From: Rhipidocladum racemiflorum
Lineage: Eukaryota > Streptophyta > Magnoliopsida > Poales > Poaceae
Reading direction: 5' to 3'
DNA: 64,000 nt
NCBI GenBank assembly: GCA_036346355.1
Contig: CM070591.1
Span: 26,272,001-26,336,000, forward strand
In this document: piece by piece, positions 44,487-56,467 of the stretch
How positions within the stretch are numbered: position 1 is the first letter of the stretch
Layout: every line of letters begins with the position of its first letter
The notes under the pieces: generated by a model
The model's input: the letters and a program-made list of their open reading frames with translations, nothing else
Database searches by the model: none
Told to the model about the DNA's origin: nothing
Made by a program: the position numbers and the translations under genes

Positions 44487-45689
44487 TTACATGGCGAAAT
44501 CTTCGCTAATGAAGGAATGGGAAGCCCCCGAGTCAAACAACACCCAAGAAGCATGTCCCTCAATGCATAACGTACCCGTCAGCACGGTGGCGCCCTCAGG
44601 AATCGCCTCAGCATCCACATAGTTGACGTGGCCATGGGCAGGTGCAGGAAGTGAAGGTAGAGGTGGTGCAGTCGCGCCTTGGGGTCTTGGGGCGTTGGGA
44701 GCGTTGCCCATCCATGGGAAGGGACAGTCATGGATGAAATGCCCCGCATGCCCACAGTTGTAGCATGGGCCCAGTCCCGAGCTTGTCACAACACGCACTC
44801 CAGGCTGTGGCTGTGGAGACCGAGGAGCAGCGACCGGAAGTCGGGCCATTCCAGCCAGCAGGGAAGGCACAGGAACAGGAGCCCTCGGTGGTGGAAGAGC
44901 AGCTCGGGCCCACTGTGAACTGCCACCCGCCGCAAACTGTACCACTCTCTTCCGCTTCTTCTCATCTTGATGACTCCTCATCTTGTGCTCCACAGTAATC
45001 GCCCGACTAACCAAGGCATTGAAGTCGGCGAAGTCACAAACAGAGAGCTTATCCTGCATCTTGGCGGTCAGTCCACTCATGAAGCGATCCTGCTTCTTCT
45101 CATAAGTGTCTTCCTCCGGCGCATATTGAGCCAAGTAGTTGAACTCCCGTGAGTAGTCCATCACTGACTTGTTCAACTGCTTAAGGGCAAGAAACTGCTG
45201 CTTCTTGATGTCCATGAGTCCTTTAAGGATGTGGTACGCCCGAAAAGCCTCACGGAATTCTGCCCACATCACCTGGTGACCAGCTGGCTGCATCACCAGA
45301 AAGTTGGCCCACCATGCACCGACAGGACCTTGAAGCTACTGCGCTGCGAAAGGCGCCTTCTAGAGATCTTCCCAATGGATGAGTGCAAACTTCTGCTCCA
45401 TGGTGCACAGCGAATCGTCAGCCTCCAACGGATCACTAGCCCTGGAGAACGTCGGCGGCTAAGTGTGCAGGAAATCTAGGTAGCCATTGGGTCGGCCTCG
45501 CCCTTCACCGCGGCCACCTGGAGCAGCTTGATTCTGGACAAGCATCTCTAGAATGCGGTTGGTTGTCTGCTGGTTCTGCTCTGACCGCATCAGAACATCC
45601 AAAAGGTTGGGAGGAGGAGGCGGGTCGCCACGGCCAGGCTGCGATTGCCCAGCGCCATCGTCACCTCTCGCAGTTCCACGGGTCCTCAT
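44487..45689 (-). pseudogene. gag: Element C gag and protease N-terminus
   Basis: It starts at the ATG at 45687-45689 (MRTRGTARGDDG), equivalent to element B's start. Three CAG-to-TAG stops follow (45459-45461 and near 45362 and 45338). The open piece 45296-44487 then carries the gag core, a zinc knuckle CYNCGHAGHFIHDC and the protease motif LFDSGASHSF. It ends at a stop after EDFAM, where the frame then resumes. Confidence 0.88.
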
Positions 45690-46020
45690 GCTGTCGTCAA
45701 TCAAATCAGACAACAAGAGTTAGACCCCACGGAAAAGGACAGGTCTTTAACTTGGTAAAACCCCCGGACTAAACCCAACTAGACTACAGCACTCCGCCAT
45801 GGAGTCCAACAAGTCTAACACACCCAAAATACAGTTCATGATGCAAAATGGCATGATACGTGCATGATATGACATAAAATGCATGATTCCAACGCAACCC
45901 ATACTCACTGTACATATACATAGGGCGGGGTATAAGTTCTACTTCTACTTAATGCATTACGACAGTCCTAATCAATTCCTTAAGTGGTCGTCAAGTTTCG
46001 GGTTCGTCTTCATGCACCTT

Positions 46021-46032
46021 GCTCTGATAACA
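46021..46032 (-). other. Element C primer binding site, one mismatch
   Basis: The minus strand reads TGTTATCAGAGC; compared with TGGTATCAGAGC there is one substitution. It lies 4 nt after the LTR end at 46037. Confidence 0.85.
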
Positions 46033-46702
46033 GCATTGACAGGAGCCGCCCAGACCATCCCCGGGTTAGTAGAAGGCTCGGTCAACCTCATCGGAATTGG
46101 AGGCTAACAACGGACCGCCGAGGGCGCTCGCAGTATTAGCACCCAAGCCCAACTGAGACGACGTTGAGACTCTTCGAATAACTCGACAACAATCACGGTA
46201 TTCCCCTGGTATGCGACCCGAAACACGCCCAGGATCCCCGCATACCGGTTTATAACCTCGTATCACATCAATTTGCACAAAGGGGGCAACAAACTCGAAG
46301 ACCCCACAACCAGGCACGCGCGGAAGCAAAACCAACCAAGACAAACCAACACCCTGGCACAAAGATAAGACCCCACGACCACAACCCACAGCAACAGCAA
46401 CAAGGCACGAAGGCCGGCAAAGACAGGAGCAGGACAAAGATATAAGGTGGTAAATGACATACAACAGAAGTCAACTACAAAGGAAACCGAGTACTCCAGG
46501 CAATTAAGACATTGCTTAAAACAACTATACAACAAAAGCGCTCACAGTTATAAGACTAGACCCAAAAGTAAAACATCTCTGGAAGTGTTCTGTCACTGAA
46601 CACTACTGGGCGTGTACGACGATGAAGGTAGCCTCTACTCGGTGCCCCGCCCGGTCACCGAGAAGCAGTAGGGGCAAAACTCACACCCCGCGGGATCCTC
46701 AC

Positions 46703-46745
46703 CTGCAAAACCACAAAAGCAGAAGCTTGAGTACGGAAGGTACTC
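46703..46745 (-). promoter_or_regulatory. LTR hairpin plus 3' splice-site module, element C
   Basis: The 6-bp stem with a GGAAG-type 5-nt loop is followed on the minus strand by a T-rich tract and TTTTGCAG. Distance and flanking CTTGC/GTTGC match the modules in A, D, E and the solo LTRs although the rest of the LTR is unrelated by eye. Confidence 0.55.
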
Positions 46746-49700
46746 GCAACTCTTACCCGTGGTACATATATGACCGACTCCAAAGAATATGCATTTGGAT
46801 GTAGCAAGGAAATCAGCTGAAGTTAAAAGTGCGAAAAGCTTAACTTTGTTATTTAATTGGTGTTGCTAATCAACTCACAAGTTAAAGCAGTTGTAACGGC
46901 ACCTACCTCTAGGGTGGAGTTCAACAATCACATTAACAAAGCAATTAATCTCATAACATTTTTGAGCTCAAGCCCAAAGGTGAACTTCAGTTCAAGTTAT
47001 TACTACGTGGAGTAACAGATAACCAAGCGTGCTCATATCCGAGAGCGCGGCAATTCGAATCGCTTAATTAACCCTGCAGGGAAGCATTGACCGCACGGCA
47101 CGTTTCACAAAGAACCTCGTGTCAACCATCCTCCCATCAAAACCAATCTGTTGGGGATATCTACATGTGGTCCGAGCACCTAGCACCCCCTCGAGCGGCC
47201 CAAGCCCGGCTTGGCCCTCGAGAGTCGGCCTAAGCCTCGCCCTCTCCCACGCCCAACCACATGAGGTGTATGCCCCATCGAACGGCATGCGATGAAAGAA
47301 TAGCTTTACCGTCCCATACCGGCATGCGATCAACCAATTTGTGCTCGGCCACAGTTAAACATCGGATCGGTCCTTAGTTGACTCAGGCGGGACTACCACA
47401 TTTGAGTCTCCTTACCCAAATGTCCATCTCTCCCGCCCGGTCCCCAATTATACCTGTTTCCACAACCAACCCGTTGCATAGATTGTAAAGTAATAGACCT
47501 CAAGAAGTGGAACCATCCACCACTTGGCCCAACCCGACTTCTAAGCATACTAAGCATGACACAATTAATACCCATAATCTAGCTCCAACGGAGGTGTTCA
47601 ACAAGCAACAAGGATGGTACATGCAACAAGTAGGATCTAGCCTTATTCCCACAATTAACTCCTAATGCATACTTAACATCCAATAGGCAATTCATTCACA
47701 AAAATAGAATTACAATTAGGATTGAATATGCTTAGGTGATTGCCTTGTGCTTCTGCTTGAGTATCACCAACAATCTGCTCTTCGGCAATCCCCTCAACCA
47801 CGGTCACGTCAGTCACCGCGGTCTCGTTCTTTACACGATTACAATGCATAATGAGATGCATGCAATGCGAAGGAAACAATTATAATGTAATTACAATGCA
47901 AATCCCCCACCGAGCAGACCAGGTGAACCCGGACAGTCCGGGTTTAATATCTGGACAGTCTGGCTAACCCGAACATTCCGGACCATTTGTCCGGACATTC
48001 CGCACCTGGCGCGTTCCATCCTATGACTCAGCGGATCGGGGTGCCGCCAAGTCCTACGACATCACGGGGACCCGATCTACGACTTTTCTACACATGGCCG
48101 AGCCGAAGAAACTCTAAGCTAACCCAAATCACGACGAAATGAGGCACACTTGGGTAGCTCACGGCCCAAACTCAATTCGACGCTTAGAACGGCACCATCC
48201 AACCCCGATCTACAATCCTAACGCCCAACATTGCCTAAACCACCCCAAAATCCAACCACCCACCAAACCCTAACACTGCCCAAGTTAACCCCAAACCTCA
48301 AATCTACAAAACCAAGTCCCAAATCCAACCCCATGGAAGCCCTAGGACCCAATAACCCACGAATCAAGCTCCAAGGAGGTCTCACCTTCAAGGAGGACGA
48401 AGGAGAGTGTAACATCCCCAAAATTTGCTTTTAATATATTTAGTGTGTTTTCGGGATTATTTGGCTTTTTCGAAATTTATTCGGAATCCTCGCGGTTAAT
48501 TTGAATTCCAGTTTATTGAACTAATCACGTTAAATAAAGATCAGGCATTTTTGTATAAGCGTAAAATCTAAAATTTTGTTTAAAATTAAGATAACGGGTA
48601 GACGAGAGTGTTCTCTTCGAATATTTATGAAAAAGATGTTATATAACGTAAATCGTGGATTTTACAAAAATCTGTACAGGTGTCTGATTCACTAAAAGAA
48701 TTTTTACGAAAAATCTATACGTCGAAAAATCACGAAACCAATTTTGTTAGGTTCTAAATAGTTCCTAGTATTTTAGAGGAATTTTTCCGATTTTTAGAAC
48801 CTTCCTGTTTTTTTTTTGTCGCGGCGTATTTGAGAGTGTATATGCGTATATACGTATACATAACTGCTTGTCTTCCATTTTTCTATGCGTGGATGGTTGG
48901 TTTCCAGCAGTTCACCGTTTTCTTTCCTTCATCAAGTCCTGGCATGCACGTGTAGTAGTGGTTGACCCACTCCAGCACTAGCACTAGCTAGGCAATACTT
49001 TACTACATGTCTATTTCATTTCCAGTGAAGAGGCCACGATTACTTCATGTCAGTTTCGTTCCCAGCCGTTCCCCTCCTCTAATTAAGCAACGCATGAAGC
49101 CGTTTCCATTCTCTACATGTACACAGGAGGTTTTTCCAGCCGGTTGCTCTAGCATGCATGAATGTTTCACACTCCCAGCCGATCTCATTACCAGCAATAC
49201 ACGCGTGCTCTTGCCGATTCCATTTCCACGCCGGAGCCACTATTAGCAAATCCTGTCCCTGCCATTTTCCTTGACGTCGCTGCCATCGTCGCCGCCGCCG
49301 TCGTTGCCGCCTCGTTTATGCCGTCGCCGGTGGCGCACTCTCCGGCCTCGTCTTCTTCCGCGCCGACGACCCGTGCTACTGCCGTCGCCGCTATTTACGT
49401 CGACGCCGCTGTCGTCGTAGTCGCCTTCCCTTGTGTCGCCGCCGTCGCTACGACTGCCGATCAGTAGTATTTCTTTTTCTTTCTCGTGTACGCGCTCTGT
49501 TTCTGTTTTTATCTCGTTTGTATATTTGCGTAGGTATATATACGTATATATATAAAGGGGGTAAGCATGTATGGACATATATATGTTTGTTTTTAGATGT
49601 ACATGTGTATGGTTAGTACGTGTGTATATATATATATCCATTTATTTTCTAGACGCAGGAGTATCCGAAAGTATATGTTAGGTTGTGTGCGTCTGTGTGT

Positions 49701-50172
49701 ATAAATATACTAGTGTGTATAAAACGGAACCAGTACGCGTGCGTGAATACCTAGCCAAATAAAAACCGCAAGAGCATACACATATATGGCCACAACAGTG
49801 CCATGCAAGAAAACTAGAAGTGAGTTGTACGTGTTCAGTTCCAGAAATTGCGAATTTTGTCTTTTTCGCTACAAATTCGTTATAAGTCCGAATCGTTTGC
49901 AACAAATTTTGTTAATTAGTATAAATTAATACCTTTCTACAGTAATTTTTATGAAATTTTATAAATAAATTTATACTATTAAATTATTCGCGGAAAGTCT
50001 AAACTTGTGAGTTTTGTAACTCTTAGACTATACGCTCAAAAATTCCAAAATAAATTTTATAAATCGTATAAAATGCTAAACTAATTATCCGAAAGTTTTC
50101 ATGTGGTTATGACTTTATTTGTTTCTTCGTATTTTCCGAATGATTGTTTATTCGCTTTTTTTCATTTAATAG

Positions 50173-51608
50173 AAACGCTAGACGTCGACTCCGTCGCAGA
50201 ACCGCAGGGAGACAACCCTCTTCTCACCGACCAAGGCAAGTTCCCGCAAGTTCCCGCAAGTTTTCGATAAGTTCCCTTGAAGCATGTTGATCCATGTTTT
50301 GAAATGTTTAATAGATTTACAAACATGCATGCTATGATTGTTTATATAAAACGATATGTTATGATAGAGTATAGTTATATACCTTGTTAATATGTATGTT
50401 TGCTACATATTGATCTATCTATCATTTGGTTGCCCTAGAATGATTAATTGTATGGCCTAACACCCTTGTTTAGTCTACTAGTAGTGCCTAGTTATGCTAG
50501 ATACTATTCGTATGTTTAATTGAAAGCTTGTTATTTGAAATTCCAAATGATTGAGCAAAAATGTTATTTTAAAAAGGGCAGTTGGTGCTGCCAGTTTGGT
50601 AAAACAAAAGAAAAGAGAAACTTGGAATTTCAAAAATGAGAATAGGGTGGAAGGTTGCAAGGCGGGTGCAGTATGCACGAGACTCGGGTTTGAGGATGTG
50701 CCACCCTAGTCACCTTAAGGACCGATTCCTTGTGATTGTCAAACAATGTACAATAGTGCGACCGCGGGTTCCGGTATGGGACGGGCCTGGCTGAGTAACT
50801 AGTGAAAACTTAATTAAGGCATGCCAAACGGTGGAGTGGGCGTGGTTGTAGCCACAGTAGTCCTACAGGCGCAAGAGGGGGCTTCCAACTTGGTTGTAGC
50901 CATTTGGCGGTGAAACCTCAGCGGGCGTGACTTAGTTAAGACGTAGCTAGAGAAATGGCCTTGTGATTTTCACTTGGGGTTATATGCCAAAGGAAGCAAA
51001 TGACCAAAAAGAGTGAAATACCTCTCGCGGGTAAAGCGTGCAAGCTCTGCAGAGTAAACAAACTATTCGAATAGCCGTACCCACGGTCAAGGGTGGACAA
51101 AGTGCGCTGTCGCCAGGTAGATTTTCTCTATTTGATTCCAAAATCAGATTTACGAAAGAAAAGCACGGTTGTAGCCGTGAATGTTATGATTTGATAAAAT
51201 TCGTGGTTGTAGCCACGAGGAAAAGATTTCAAAAGTATTCTTAAAATAAAACCATGGTCGATGCCATGCTTGTTTTTATTTCCACGGTTGGAGCCGTGTC
51301 CCAAAAAGTTTAAACTCTGATTTATCAAAAGAAAATACTTTTGAAAAATGCTATTAAAAATTCTAGGATAAAATTTTAAAAATTGGCTTTTGCAAAATTA
51401 ACCAATACCTTCCCTTGAATCAAATTGCATATTGCATTTCTTACCAGACTTGTTGAGTATGTTGCATACTCACCCTCGCTTTTTATTGCGGGGCTGCTTA
51501 TTCCATGAAGCAGATCAGGAAGATAAAGATAGCTATCCAAGGACCTGCGTTCCACCATTCGATATCTGCAATGAAGACTTTGAGGAGGAAGATTATCAGG
51601 ACATCTAG
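50173..51608 (+). CDS. LTR-resident split acidic micro-ORF, solo LTR copy (putative)
   Basis: Segment one (50173-50235) lies between a strong acceptor-like TTTAATAG and CAAG followed by GCAAGT (GC-type donor at 50236). It encodes LDVDSVAEPQGDNPLLTDQ. Segment two (51514-51608) follows GAAGCAG and encodes QEDKDSYP, later NEDFEEEDYQDI, then TAG. Both segments are phase 1, so the frame is kept. The sequence is diverged from the A/D peptide, but position, phase, acidity and the GC donor are shared. Exon 1 and the start codon are unknown. Confidence 0.38.
50842..51298. repeat. Short hairpins with TTGTAG-like loops in the solo LTR
   Basis: Six 12-16 nt elements of the form stem-TTGTAG-stem lie at 50842-50855, 50891-50902, 51164-51179 (CACGG/CCGTG), 51202-51217 (CGTGG/CCACG), 51253-51268 (CATGG/CCATG) and 51283-51298 (CACGG/CCGTG). 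Stem sequences differ between units but remain complementary. Confidence 0.7.
51455..51513 (+). promoter_or_regulatory. LTR hairpin plus 3' splice-site module, solo LTR 48408
   Basis: GAGTATG-TTG-CATACTC (51455-51471) has a 7-bp stem. The inferred acceptor CAG ends at 51513, 42 nt downstream, which is longer than in the other copies. Flanks CTTGTT and ACCCTCGC match the family pattern. Confidence 0.5.
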
Positions 51609-52297
51609 GATCACGTTATCTTCAGTCTTTGCCTGTGGTGTTTCTGGACTTCATTTTATCATGTTAACTTGACAGTTTAATATTTCCGCTGCTATATGAC
51701 CTACGAGTCCAACTTTTGTAATAATGGGCCTTGTTGGCTAGTACTCTGTATTAAACTTGATTTATCGCATGGTGATGATCCATACTGTTATGATCTGTGT
51801 GTACTAGCTATTGATCCAGGGACTAGTACAGGTAAACACAGGTGGGCCTGTGTCCTATTGCGGGTTCCGACAGAGAGGAAGGGGAAGCCGGGTAGAGGGA
51901 AGGGGACGCCGGCTTGGGGAGGAGCTTAAGGACACCGGAGTGGAGGAGTCACCGGGAAGGAGCACGGGAGGTCGCCGGAGATGTGCTTGGGGTGGAGGAG
52001 AGCACGCACAAGGGTGTAGAGCAAGTGGAGAAGAGGAGGAATGAGTAAAAGACACGAAATGGGACTTTTATACAAAACCCCCGAAGATCTGGACTCTCCG
52101 GACATTCAACCCAGAGACTCCGGGTTGGGGTCTTCGGTAGCATTAACCCGGACACTCTGGACTATTAGTCCGGATACTCCGGGTTGAGGTGTTCGGTCGA
52201 GCTAATCCGGATACTCCGGACAATTAATCCGGATATTCTGGGTTATATCCGGACACTCCGGATGTCCTATAATTTTTTTGAAGTTGGGGCTTTGACA

Positions 52298-53563
52298 GGT
52301 AGGTGGCCGAGCCAGCATGAATTGATGCCACGGTGTGAGCCGCCCGCTGGAAGGCCAGTGGGTTAGGGTGTTCGTCATGATCGTTGTCGCGGGCCGGCGC
52401 TCCTTAAGCCGCCGCTCCACCATATCACTCACAACCTGGCAGTTTGCCAGGTCCTGGGTGTTAGTCCTGTGGAGCGGGTAGAAGGGCCTACCCTCCTTCT
52501 CCTTGGATTCGTCGTCTCTCCGTCCACGGCGACCGCCTCACTGGTTGCGGTGGTCGCGCCCCCGTGGGCTGGTATCCCTTCGCTCGCGCTCAGCGGCCAA
52601 GACCTGCCTGGTCTTGCCCACCTCGTGCCTCCTTGTCTTCATGCTTGCTGGGCTGGGATCCCTCGAGGTTCCAGCCTCATCTCCGCCGTGGCCATCAGAA
52701 GAACCGGACACCGGCCACCAAGCTTCCGCCGCACGCACGCACTTGTGCGCTAGGGAGAAAAGCTCGGAGGTAGTGGTGACCTTGCGGGTAGCCATCTTCT
52801 CCCGCATATTGCGATCCCGAATGCTTCTCTGAAAGGTGATCATGACCGACTGCTCAGAGATCTAGGGGATCATATTGCGACAATGGCTGAACCACCGAAT
52901 GAAGTCGCGCAACGACTCCCCTCTCCCCTGCTTGAGGGCATGGAGATCGTCCTCCACACCCGGTTGTGTGTACGACCCCTGAAAGTTGGTGACGAAAAGG
53001 CCACACAACTCCTCTCACAAGTGCACAGATCCTCGTAGGAGGTTCAACAGCCAAGACCGGGCGGACCCTATCAAGGCCGTCGGGAAGTAGTTGGCCATGG
53101 CCTTTTCGGACCAGCTAGTAGCCTGCACCCGTGGTGTAGATCTGCAAGAACTCCTTTGGGTTGGTGGTGCCGTCATACTTCTCGAGGGATACCGGGCGAA
53201 ACCTCTCGGGAAAATGCCTAGCATCCGACGCTGTAGGGGGAGTCATCTCGTCCACCTGAACCCCGGAGCAGAGACCGTGCCGGGGAGTGCAGATCGTGAC
53301 TTCCTAAAGAGCTGGAGGAGTGGACCTCCTCCCTCCTCTGAAGGTGAGATTCAAGGGAGGAGCTTTTGTCCCCAGGGGTCATCCGCCTGTCGCGGCCATG
53401 ACCCTAGGCGCGATGGTGCTGCAGATGATCGCGCAGATCATCACCACGCTGCTGGTGATGCTCCTCCAAATGAACCCTCAGGTCCCCGCGGCTCCTTGCA
53501 GAGCTGGGACCCGTGCCTTGTATACCCTTACCTTTGCTTCGGGCAGGTGAGAGGGTAATGTCA
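52298..53563 (-). pseudogene. gag: Tat-lineage gypsy gag, frameshifted
   Basis: Minus-strand translation gives a likely start MTLPSHLPEAKV near 53563, then KAMANYFPTALIGSARSWLL and SLRDFIRWFSHCRN, and further on MREKMATRKVTTTSELFSLA. These are collinear with the gag domain of Tat-lineage (RIRE2-like) elements. Stops and frame changes occur near 53490, 53180, 53010 and 52865. The gene is cut at 52298 by insertion of element C; its remainder would lie left of the window. Short plus-strand ORFs over it are antisense shadows. Confidence 0.7.
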
Positions 53564-53940
53564 TGCTGAACTACAATTCATTATTACACCCGTCACTTTG
53601 GTCTTGTCTTCCAGCCTCATTCTTCGTGCTGCCACCCATCTCCGCCCGGTCCGCCTGGGTTGGGTGTGAGGCGTTAGAGGGACGAGGCTGTCTTTGCAAT
53701 TAATGGGCCTAATATAGTGCGTCAAAGGGAGGATGCTTCGGTGCGAAGCCTCCTTTTCATCCTTTTGCTCTACGACCTGCTCGCGTGGTCACCATGTGGG
53801 CCGATGCCTGGCGAGAGGGGCCTGGTCTCCCGGCCGCCACGTGGGCTGGCGCCCAGCGAGAAGGGCCTGGTCGCCCGCCTGCTCGCCAGGCCATCTGTCT
53901 TGATCACGGTGGAGGGGGTACCCTGGCGTAAAGTACGTCG
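53564..53940. other. Unassigned stretch between two Tat remnants
   Basis: There is no coding segment I can support. It contains a near-repeat of GCGAGAGGGGCCTGGTC and GCGAGAAGGGCCTGGTCG 50-60 bp apart and may be leader or LTR of one of the flanking Tat elements. Confidence 0.4.
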
Positions 53941-55318
53941 ACATATGGTATTCACCTTGCTAGCTGAATTAAAACTAAAACTGAGTCGGCTAAAGAAGAA
54001 TACGCCCAACTATGCCTCGGAGCACAAGATGTCGTGTTCGAAAAGCCCTAGGACGCACATCGACACTTAAAGCTATTGTACCTCAAGGGGCACATAAATG
54101 GCCGACCAATATCAAGGATGCTGGTGGACAGGGGAGCTATAGTTAATCTGATGCCACTTAGCACTTGCAAGAAATTAAGCAAGTCTGATGAAGATTTGAT
54201 CAAAACAAACATGGTCTTGAATGACTTCACGGGGGATCCCACCGAAGCAAAATGGGTGATGGTCATAGAGCTGACAGTCGGCAGTAAAACTTTGCCGATT
54301 ACATTTTTTGTCATTGAGGCCAAAAGGAACTACAACGTACTCCTTAGCTGAGATTGGATTCATGTCAACTGTTGTATACCATCAACCATGCATCAACTAC
54401 TCGTGCAATGGAACTGGGACAAAGTTGAAGTAGTACCAGTCGATACATCGGCTCACATAGCGATGGCTAGTCCCGATGCGAATTGGCTACATGAGGAAGC
54501 CGAATGTATATCAGGTAATGCTTTGGATGACTGCGATTTCATCTGTATTAGTAAATCGGGTCTAAAGCCAATCAGTGTCAAGCCGGGCACGTTCGATCGG
54601 GCAAATCAAGTCTTGAGAAGATGGAGTCAGAAATGATGAAGTCTATACGAAGTAGGATGCAGAGCTATCGGCAAGCAACGGATTGCGGGGAAGCCATTTA
54701 GGACTTTCAAGAAGAAAAGCTAGGGCAAGGCTTTACTTCTGTCGATTTGCTTGAAGAAGTTGATATTGGGCAAGGTGACAGCAAAAGACCAACTTTTGTA
54801 AGTGCAAGGTTAGACGTAGATTATAGGGCCAAGTTGGTCGAGATACTTAAAAAATGCTGGGATTGTTTTGCTTGGGAGTAGTATGAGATGCCTGGCCTAA
54901 GCCGACAATTAGTTGAGCATTGATTACCTATAAATCCAGGGTATCGGCTGTTCAAACAATACCCACAATGCTTTAATTCGGCCTTGTACAATGCTATTAA
55001 AGAAGAAATAGAATGACTACTAGAGGCCAAGTTTATCAGGCCTTGCTGATACGCTTAATGGGTTTCGAATAACGTCCCCGTAGTGAAGAAAAATGGCAAA
55101 CTCCGGGTATGTGTCGACTTTAGAGATCTAAACAAAGCTATGCTAATGGACAAATATCCGATGCCTATAGCCGATATGCTTATCGACACTACATCGGGTA
55201 ATACGATTATCAACTTCCTCAATGGAAACACAGGGTATAATCAAATATTCATGGCAACAGCTGACATATCTAAAACCGCATTCAGATGCCCTGGAGTTCT
55301 AGGGCTGTATGAATGGGA
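53941..55318 (+). pseudogene. pol: Tat-lineage pol: protease and RT N-terminus
   Basis: The protease region (54076-54640) has the Tat pattern LVDRGAIVNLMPLST, where the catalytic motif DGG is changed to DRG, and YNVLLS-stop-DWIHVNCC. RT begins near 54820 (CFAWE), passes four stops, and has LRVCVDFRDLNKA, YPMPIADML and FRCPGVLGLYEW by 55318. It breaks off there, before the RT active-site motif, at the edge of a copia LTR. This is a non-chromodomain gypsy lineage distinct from A-E. Confidence 0.8.
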
Positions 55319-56467
55319 TGGCAGCACCTCTAATAGTATCTACACGTAACAAGCAGGAACACCGTACGGGGTGTGCTAGCACCTCGCCACACGGCTAGGG
55401 TTTTTGAGGAGCAGGAGAGACGCTCGGTGGCTGAACGTGGTGAGGGATCTGATCGCATGCCACACACTGTTCCTGGCCTCGCCTTTTATAGACTCGCTAG
55501 TGGGCCGAAGCCCGCTAGGTTTCCATCTCCAACGTGGATCTCATCCACGCATAAACCCGTTAAACTATTCCAACTCGTTAAGTGTGTGACCCGTTAGGTT
55601 CAGTGCAAGTCGGACATGAATCTGGAAACTCGTTTCCAATTCAATGATCAACAGCGGCACCTAGCAGTACGTATTGATCTCCGAATGCACAGAATAATTA
55701 TTCGGTTGAACCTCGATACAGTCACATACCGATCCCTTTACCTCATGATACCAGTCAAGCTCATGGCGAGATGCGCGCCACCCATGTTGATAGCTCGACC
55801 ACTTCACTCGACAGTGTGATGGATACAAACCATGACTAACTCCTTAGTCATATTAGCACGGCCGTGCGCTTTCCCTATCCATCCACACGAGGGGCCCAAA
55901 GGTATCTCTCCCATTATCTAGGAGGGGCAAATCCCATCTTGATCATCACACCATTGGCCATGTATCGTGGCATACCCAGTATTCATCTTTATGACTACCC
56001 TGTTACGGTGTAGCGTTTGATGACACCAAAGCATACAAGTCTACATGCTAGGTATCCATGACAATCTCAGGTCTAAGGACCATATAGGCGTACCACTCGA
56101 GACTATACGCTGATGGCACTATAATGGATAACAACTCACAGCGTCTCGGAGTGGGTCTTGTCCGACTACCCATATTCTCCAACATGTGTCCACATTATTA
56201 GTTCAATATCTCCATATCAATGGTATGTGAAACATTACCATCAACCAATATGTGTGCTGATCAAATCATCACCGCTCCTCGTAATGATATGGATCAGGGA
56301 TCCGTTAAGAATAATGTCACTTTGACAATGTGTTTCGCAATCAGATCGTATCCAATGAACAAATTCGTAACATTTATTCAGGGAACCGATAAACAAAGTT
56401 ATCATAATTACATGAACAAAGACGTGTTACAATCATCACCATGATTGATCTAGGGCATATTCCCTTC
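55319..56467 (-). mobile_element. Angela/BARE-like copia LTR (1149 bp)
   Basis: In minus orientation it begins TGAAGGGAATATGCCCTAGA at 56467, close to the known start of Angela/BARE-type LTRs, and ends GGTGCTGCCA at 55319. A TATAAAAG box lies at 55483-55490 (minus). TG and CA ends are present, but the flanks (GGGA on the left, CTGAC on the right) do not match, so there is no target duplication. No copia coding region is in the window. Confidence 0.7.

Larger units (their letters stand above)
41147..46036 (-). mobile_element. Element C internal region (Tekay-like Ty3/gypsy)
   Basis: This is the internal domain of element C, sister to B: polypurine tract, pol, gag and leader, then PBS. Its 5' LTR is 46037-52297. 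Its 3' LTR survives in pieces at 40362-41146, 15996-16553 and 13174-14061, and continues beyond the left edge. C sits in a minus-strand Tat gag, and GGTAG after 52297 should be one half of its target duplication. Confidence 0.9.
48408..51872 (+). mobile_element. Solo LTR of a diverged Tekay-like element (3465 bp)
   Basis: It begins TGTAACATCCCC and ends GGGTTCCGACA, with GAGAG on both sides (48403-48407, 51873-51877). C's 3' LTR has the uninterrupted empty site near 40700. It shares with A/D/E the CTCTGCAGAG block (51045 area), the hairpin, and the acidic segments, but is otherwise diverged. A simple TATATATA stretch near 49540-49560 could be its TATA box. The GC-rich 49255-49465 gives short ORFs on both strands that I do not support as genes. 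Confidence 0.93.
46037..52297 (-). repeat. Element C 5' LTR, split by a solo LTR
   Basis: The LTR is 2.79 kb when the 48408-51877 insertion is removed. Ends on the plus strand are TGACAGGAGCC (46037) and GGGGCTTTGACA (52297). The hairpin GAGTAC-GGAAG-GTACTC is at 46729-46745, with acceptor TTTTGCAG (AG at 46703-46704 on the minus strand) 25 nt on. TCCGGA arrays lie at 47925-48005 and 52085-52265. No gene. Confidence 0.92.

Noticed and set aside
45459..45716. Separate small gene at the start of element C
   Set aside because: It is the N-terminal part of gag ended by a CAG-to-TAG change. Element B reads through at the same point.
49162..49641. ORFs on both strands of solo LTR 48408 (Ala/Val-rich and repetitive)
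   Set aside because: Simple GCC/GTC-rich and TATA-rich sequence gives long frames on both strands. There is no domain and no conservation seen.
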